The position numbers were made by a program, and so were the translations under genes. Positions 60,662 to 64,000 of a DNA stretch of 64,000 nt are shown here, in pieces. The notes below the pieces were generated by a model. It was not told the origin of the DNA. It worked only from the letters and a program-made list of their open reading frames with translations, and did not search any database. Within the stretch, counting starts at the first letter, position 1; each line of letters opens with the position of its first letter. The stretch comes from RYN-133 sp963754285 (GTDB lineage: Bacteria; Actinomycetota; Actinomycetes; Mycobacteriales; Jatrophihabitantaceae): the NCBI GenBank assembly GCA_963754285.1, contig CAVWFN010000008.1:248001-312000 (forward strand), read 5' to 3'.

Positions 60662-62038
60662 ATGACACAAAGTTCTGTTGCCAGTTATGACGTTGATCCG
60701 TGGACGCTCGATCTCGATGCAAGGTTCGCCGGGTTGCTCGATGCGCGACGCGAGATCGCGCGCGTCCAGGCACGCGAAGCGCGGTTCATCGCGGCGATCG
60801 TCGACGACCCGCGCAAGGATTCGCCGGCACCGGTCGTCGAGAAGGAATACGTCCGCGACGAACTGCGGGCAGCGTTGGGCGAGTCCGCCGTGAGCGTCAC
60901 GTCGCGGATCGAAACAGCCCGCACCCTGGTGCACCGACTGCCGGTCACGCTCGAGTCGATCGAGTCCGGTACAGGGCTGACGATGCGGCACGTGCAACTG
61001 TTGGCCGACGCGATCATCGACCTGCCGGACGAGGACGCGACGATCGTGGAAAAGGCATGCGTGCCGTTCGCGGCCGGCCGTGACCTGTCCGCGTTCGCGC
61101 GCAAGGTCCGTCGTGAAGTTGTCGCCCTCGACCGTCGAACGATGGAACAACAGCTCGCCGACTTCCTGGCCAAGGCCCTCAAGCAGCGGCGGGTCTACAC
61201 CTACCCCGACCATTACTGCGCCGCCATCGCGCACTTCGCAGCCGTGCTGCCCGCCGAAGGCGCCCAGGCGTTGATGACCGCCCTCGACGTTGCCGCCGAA
61301 CAGCACGACCCTGACGACGACCGGACCAAGGATCAGCGCCGCGCCGACGCCCTGGTCCAGTTGGGCCTCGACGCGTTGAACCGCTTCGATGCCTGCCCGC
61401 ACTGCCGCAACGTCGCCGTACCCGAGCCGACCGTTGCTGACGACTCGATTGTCGTTCCGGACGACAATCCGGCCACGACGCAACTCCCGCGCTATACCGG
61501 GCTACGTCCCACGATCCAGGTCTCGGTCGCGCTGTCGACGCTGCTCGGGCAGGACAACGAGCCCGCCGAGTTGGACGGCCACGGGCCGATCCCCGCCGCG
61601 TTGGCACGACGGCTGGCCGACGACCCGACCGGCACCTGGCGCCGACTGGTCACCGACCCACTCGGCAAACTCCTCGACTACGGCCGCACCGTCTACAAGC
61701 CACCCGCAGCCCTACGCGACTTCATCATCGCCCGCGACCGCACCTGCCGCTTCCCCTCCTGCAACCGACCCGCCTGCCGCTGCGAACTCGACCACATCCT
61801 CGCCTGGGACGACGGCGGCCAGACCAACGAACCCAACCTCCAAGCCCTGTGCTGCCGACATCACCACATGAAGCACGACACCGACTGGACCGTCGAACGA
61901 CGACCTGACGGAACCACCATCTGGACCAATCCCGCCGGCAAGACCTACACCGTCGATCCGGCCACCTACCCCATCGACCACACGATTGTCGTCCCGGACG
62001 ACAACGAGAACGGCAAGGCCGACAACCCAGCTGCTTGA
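60662..62038 (+). CDS. DUF222 / HNH endonuclease domain protein
   Basis: A 458-residue protein of the DUF222-HNH (13E12-repeat) family. DUF222 covers about residues 15-330 (LDARFAGLLDARREIARVQA; TGLTMRHVQLLADAI). A CPHC pair near 244 may bind zinc. The HNH nuclease lies at ~360-405 with CRFPSCNRPACRCELDHILA, WDDGGQTNEPNLQALCCRHH and HMKHDTDW: two Cys pairs plus D-H and H-H-H residues, all intact. The peptide IVVPDDN occurs twice (residues ~263-269 and ~442-448), in the linker before HNH and in the C-terminal tail; both are encoded by the array palindrome. Usually present in many genomic copies in actinobacteria; cellular role unclear. Confidence 0.87.
   Translation: MTQSSVASYDVDPWTLDLDARFAGLLDARREIARVQAREARFIAAIVDDPRKDSPAPVVEKEYVRDELRAALGESAVSVTSRIETARTLVHRLPVTLESIESGTGLTMRHVQLLADAIIDLPDEDATIVEKACVPFAAGRDLSAFARKVRREVVALDRRTMEQQLADFLAKALKQRRVYTYPDHYCAAIAHFAAVLPAEGAQALMTALDVAAEQHDPDDDRTKDQRRADALVQLGLDALNRFDACPHCRNVAVPEPTVADDSIVVPDDNPATTQLPRYTGLRPTIQVSVALSTLLGQDNEPAELDGHGPIPAALARRLADDPTGTWRRLVTDPLGKLLDYGRTVYKPPAALRDFIIARDRTCRFPSCNRPACRCELDHILAWDDGGQTNEPNLQALCCRHHHMKHDTDWTVERRPDGTTIWTNPAGKTYTVDPATYPIDHTIVVPDDNENGKADNPAA
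61449..61467. repeat. Array palindrome inside the HNH gene, linker copy
   Basis: TTGTCGT-TCCGG-ACGACAA, encoding VVPDDN after an ATT isoleucine codon. Same arms as the upstream array. Confidence 0.9.
61986..62004. repeat. Array palindrome inside the HNH gene, C-terminal copy
   Basis: TTGTCGT-CCCGG-ACGACAA, encoding VVPDDN, 11 codons before the stop. Same arms as the upstream array and the linker copy. Confidence 0.9.
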
Positions 62039-62109
62039 CCGTGTCGAATTCGGCGGCAGCCGTCCGACGTAGTCACGACAGCACGCCGGACCGCACCAAG
62101 GAGACAGCG

Positions 62110-62196
62110 ATGGGCAAGATCCGTGCGCACGAGTTCGTCAGCCTCGACGGAGTCTTCGAAGACCCACGGTGGACGGCGCCATTCGGTCTCGTCCCA
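62110..62196 (+). pseudogene. N-terminal remnant of a dihydrofolate-reductase-like (RibD C-terminal) protein
   Basis: ATG with AAGGAGACAGCG upstream encodes MGKIRAHEFVSLDGVFEDPR and then WTAPFG, the conserved start of DHFR-family proteins (about 180-200 residues). The similarity ends after about 30 residues, at the 3' end of the convergent deaminase gene. The frame drifts on for 80 codons over deaminase antisense. The rest of the gene is missing, so this is a deletion or insertion scar next to the HNH element. Confidence 0.6.
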
Positions 62197-62216
62197 CGGG
62201 CCGACGAACTGAGCGC

Positions 62217-62669
62217 TCACTCCTCGCCGATGTCCTCGTTCCACAGCTCGGGATTCGCGGCGATGAAGTCGGTCATCATCTGCACACACCCGGCGTCGTC
62301 GAGCAGCACGACCTCGACGCCGTTCTCGGCGAGCCAGTCGTGGCCGCCGTAGAACGTGCGCGCCTCGCCGATCACGACGCGCGAAATGCCGAACTGCCGG
62401 ATCAGCCCGCTGCAGTACCAGCACGGCGACAGCGTGGTCACCATCGTCGTACCGCGGTACGAGCGCTGCCGTCCGGCGTTGCGGAACGCGGCCGTCTCGC
62501 CGTGAATCGACGGATCGTCGTCCTGCACGCGAAGGTTGTGTCCACGGCCGAGCACCGTGCCGTCACGACCGATCAGCGCGCCGCCGATAGGAATGCCACC
62601 CTCGGCCAGGCCCGCGCGCGCCTCCTCGACCGCGACTGCGAGCCACGCTCGATAGTCGGGCTCGGTCAC
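62217..62669 (-). CDS. Cytosine/nucleoside deaminase, fungal-type
   Basis: A 150-residue zinc deaminase. The zinc site is IHGETAAFRNAG (His ligand and catalytic Glu) near residue 60 and LSPCWYCSGLI (two Cys ligands) near 88. HGE with SPCxxC resembles yeast cytosine deaminase rather than the larger bacterial CodA. GTG at 62669 overlaps the upstream permease stop. With the NCS1 permease it forms a cytosine uptake and deamination pair that yields uracil. Confidence 0.85.
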   Translation of the reverse strand: MTEPDYRAWLAVAVEEARAGLAEGGIPIGGALIGRDGTVLGRGHNLRVQDDDPSIHGETAAFRNAGRQRSYRGTTMVTTLSPCWYCSGLIRQFGISRVVIGEARTFYGGHDWLAENGVEVVLLDDAGCVQMMTDFIAANPELWNEDIGEE

Positions 62670-64000
62670 TTCGCTGCGGTCTTCGACGTGCCGCTGAACG
62701 TGCGGAACAGCGCGGCGTACAACACTGCTGCCAGCACGAAGCCGACCTCGAAGGTCAGGTCGCCGAGGCCGGGATGGGCGTTGGCGATCGGGCCGGTGTA
62801 GTCGGTCTGTGCCGCGAACAGCCAGATCGACAACGCACCGCCGACGAGCATCGCGATCGGGCCGGCCCAGTTCGTGTAGCGCTTGTCGCCCAGCAACTCC
62901 TGAATGTCCTGCCCGCGCCGCAGGATCCGGTCGACGAACACGACGCCGAGCCACGGTCCGATCCAGTACGCGATGATCAGCAGGAAGTTCTCGTAGTCCT
63001 CACCGGCGTTGTTGAGGCCGCCGAAGGCCACGAGCAAGCCGATGATTCCGAACGCCACGGCAACGGCCGCGCGCGCGGCGTGCGTCGGCAACCGGATGCC
63101 GAGGGCCATGAACGACACCGAACCCGAATAGATGTTGATCGCGTTGGCAGCGATCGCGCCGATGCAGATGCACGCGAGGACGAGCTTGCCGAGCCAGGTC
63201 GAGAGCAGCGAGGTGAACGCGGACGGCGCGACCGCCGTACCGCCGGCGGTGACCACAGCGGAGCCGGTGATCTCGAGCAGGGTGCACGACAGGAACACGC
63301 CGAGGCCGGCGTAGACGGCAACCGGCGCCTTGCGGGTGTCCGGCGCGAGATAGCGCGTGTAGTCCGACGCGTACGGGTTCCACCCGGCGGCGTAGCCGAA
63401 GGTCGCGCCGAACATGACGAGGAAGCCGCCGATACCGCCGGTGTTGTGCACCGCACCGGGATGCGCCTTGGTCAGAGCGACGACGCACGCGACGACGAAC
63501 ACGATGGTGAGGACGGGGAACGCGTACTTCTCGAATGCGTGCACCAGGTTGTGACCGAAGAACGCGATCAGGATCTGGGCGACGACCACGATGACCAGGC
63601 ACAAGCCCTTCGGCATACCGTCGAAGAGCGCATTGAGCGCGAGCGCGCCGCTGACGCTGTTCACCGCGAACCAGCCGATGCCCGCGACGAGCGAGTTGAT
63701 GCCCGCCGGGAGGATGTTGCCGAGGAACCCGAATCCGCTCCGGCTGATCACCATCTGGACGAGACCGTGCTGCGGTCCCCACGTCGAGAGCACACCCTGC
63801 GCGATCGAGCCGAGCGCGGTGCCGAGCACGATCGCCACCACCGACTGCCAGAAGCCGAGACCGAAATACAGCGGGCCGAGGATCCCGACACCGACCGTGG
63901 CGAACTCCATGTTCGGGCTCGTCCAGGTCCAGAACAGCTGCCGCGGCGTGCCGTGGCGCTCGTCGAGCGGGATGAATTCCACCCCGCCGGGTTCGACGGC
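62666..64000 (-). CDS. NCS1-family cytosine/purine permease (5' end beyond window)
   Basis: At least 440 residues with about twelve helices. FIPLDERHGTPRQLFWTWTS, PNMEFATVGVGILGPLYFGL, RSGFGFLGNILPAGINSLVA, GYAAGWNPYASDYTRYLAP and SGSVSFMALGIRLPTHAARA match CodB/NCS1 transporters. The reading frame is open to the window end, and family members have more residues before VEFIPLDERHG, so the true start is probably outside; GTG 63982 is an internal candidate. It overlaps the deaminase gene, consistent with a cytosine salvage operon. Confidence 0.87.
   Translation of the reverse strand, partial: AVEPGGVEFIPLDERHGTPRQLFWTWTSPNMEFATVGVGILGPLYFGLGFWQSVVAIVLGTALGSIAQGVLSTWGPQHGLVQMVISRSGFGFLGNILPAGINSLVAGIGWFAVNSVSGALALNALFDGMPKGLCLVIVVVAQILIAFFGHNLVHAFEKYAFPVLTIVFVVACVVALTKAHPGAVHNTGGIGGFLVMFGATFGYAAGWNPYASDYTRYLAPDTRKAPVAVYAGLGVFLSCTLLEITGSAVVTAGGTAVAPSAFTSLLSTWLGKLVLACICIGAIAANAINIYSGSVSFMALGIRLPTHAARAAVAVAFGIIGLLVAFGGLNNAGEDYENFLLIIAYWIGPWLGVVFVDRILRRGQDIQELLGDKRYTNWAGPIAMLVGGALSIWLFAAQTDYTGPIANAHPGLGDLTFEVGFVLAAVLYAALFRTFSGTSKTAAK

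Overview
The window is chromosomal DNA from a high-GC Gram-positive bacterium of the Actinomycetota. This rests on SepH, DUF3027 and DUF2530 proteins, the futalosine menaquinone genes mqnB and mqnD, a bacterial XPB helicase, a CIRCE-controlled groEL without groES, and heavy use of GTG/TTG starts with GTGA or ATGA overlaps. A member of, or near, the Frankiales/Jatrophihabitans group is plausible but is inference. I see no tRNA, rRNA, CRISPR array, transposase or prophage.

Layout. 0-6.4 kb: end of an M1 aminopeptidase, a sulfonate/sulfone pair (frameshifted sfnB-like gene and ssuD), a sugar-lactone oxidase, serC and sepH. 6.4-13.7 kb: a heterodimeric ABC exporter, an autoinducer-synthase-like acyltransferase convergent with a GGDEF-EAL protein, and an AdoMet decarboxylase-like protein. 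13.7-16.4 kb: an ECF sigma factor fused to an anti-sigma-like membrane protein, and a secreted CHAP enzyme. 16.5-26.4 kb: acyl-CoA synthetase, marR-MFS-trmH, small conserved actinobacterial genes, mqnB-mqnD and a cold-shock protein. 26.4-33 kb: helicase-associated protein and XPB helicase, separated by a two-component system and a membrane protein. 33-37.6 kb: lipoproteins (one frameshifted), a frameshifted DinB-like gene, an NhaP antiporter carrying a UBP zinc finger, and a membrane protein/regulator pair under two palindromic operators. 37.6-43.5 kb: groEL with two CIRCE elements, a monooxygenase-like protein, P450, CspA, and a sigma factor with its membrane partner. 43.5-50.2 kb: a sulfonate-sulfur operon (substrate-binding protein, ATPase, permease, flavin monooxygenase, TauD-type dioxygenase) and thrC behind a SAM-I riboswitch. 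50.2-59.6 kb: LytR_C and DUF3263 proteins, a WXG100-like/hydrolase pair, a second acyl-CoA ligase, a large secreted repeat protein, a DUF4232 lipoprotein and a CynX-type MFS. 59.6-62.0 kb: a repeat array built on a 19-bp palindrome, directly upstream of a DUF222-HNH gene that carries the same palindrome twice in its own coding sequence. 62.1-64 kb: a DHFR-like remnant, cytosine deaminase and an NCS1 permease.

Themes. Organosulfur use appears twice, and both loci share a 9-mer in their upstream regions. A SAM riboswitch sits on threonine synthase, next to the second sulfur locus. The least explained structure is the palindrome array plus HNH gene, which may be a repeat family tied to an endonuclease. 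Four genes carry apparent single-base insertions; whether these are real or assembly errors should be settled first.
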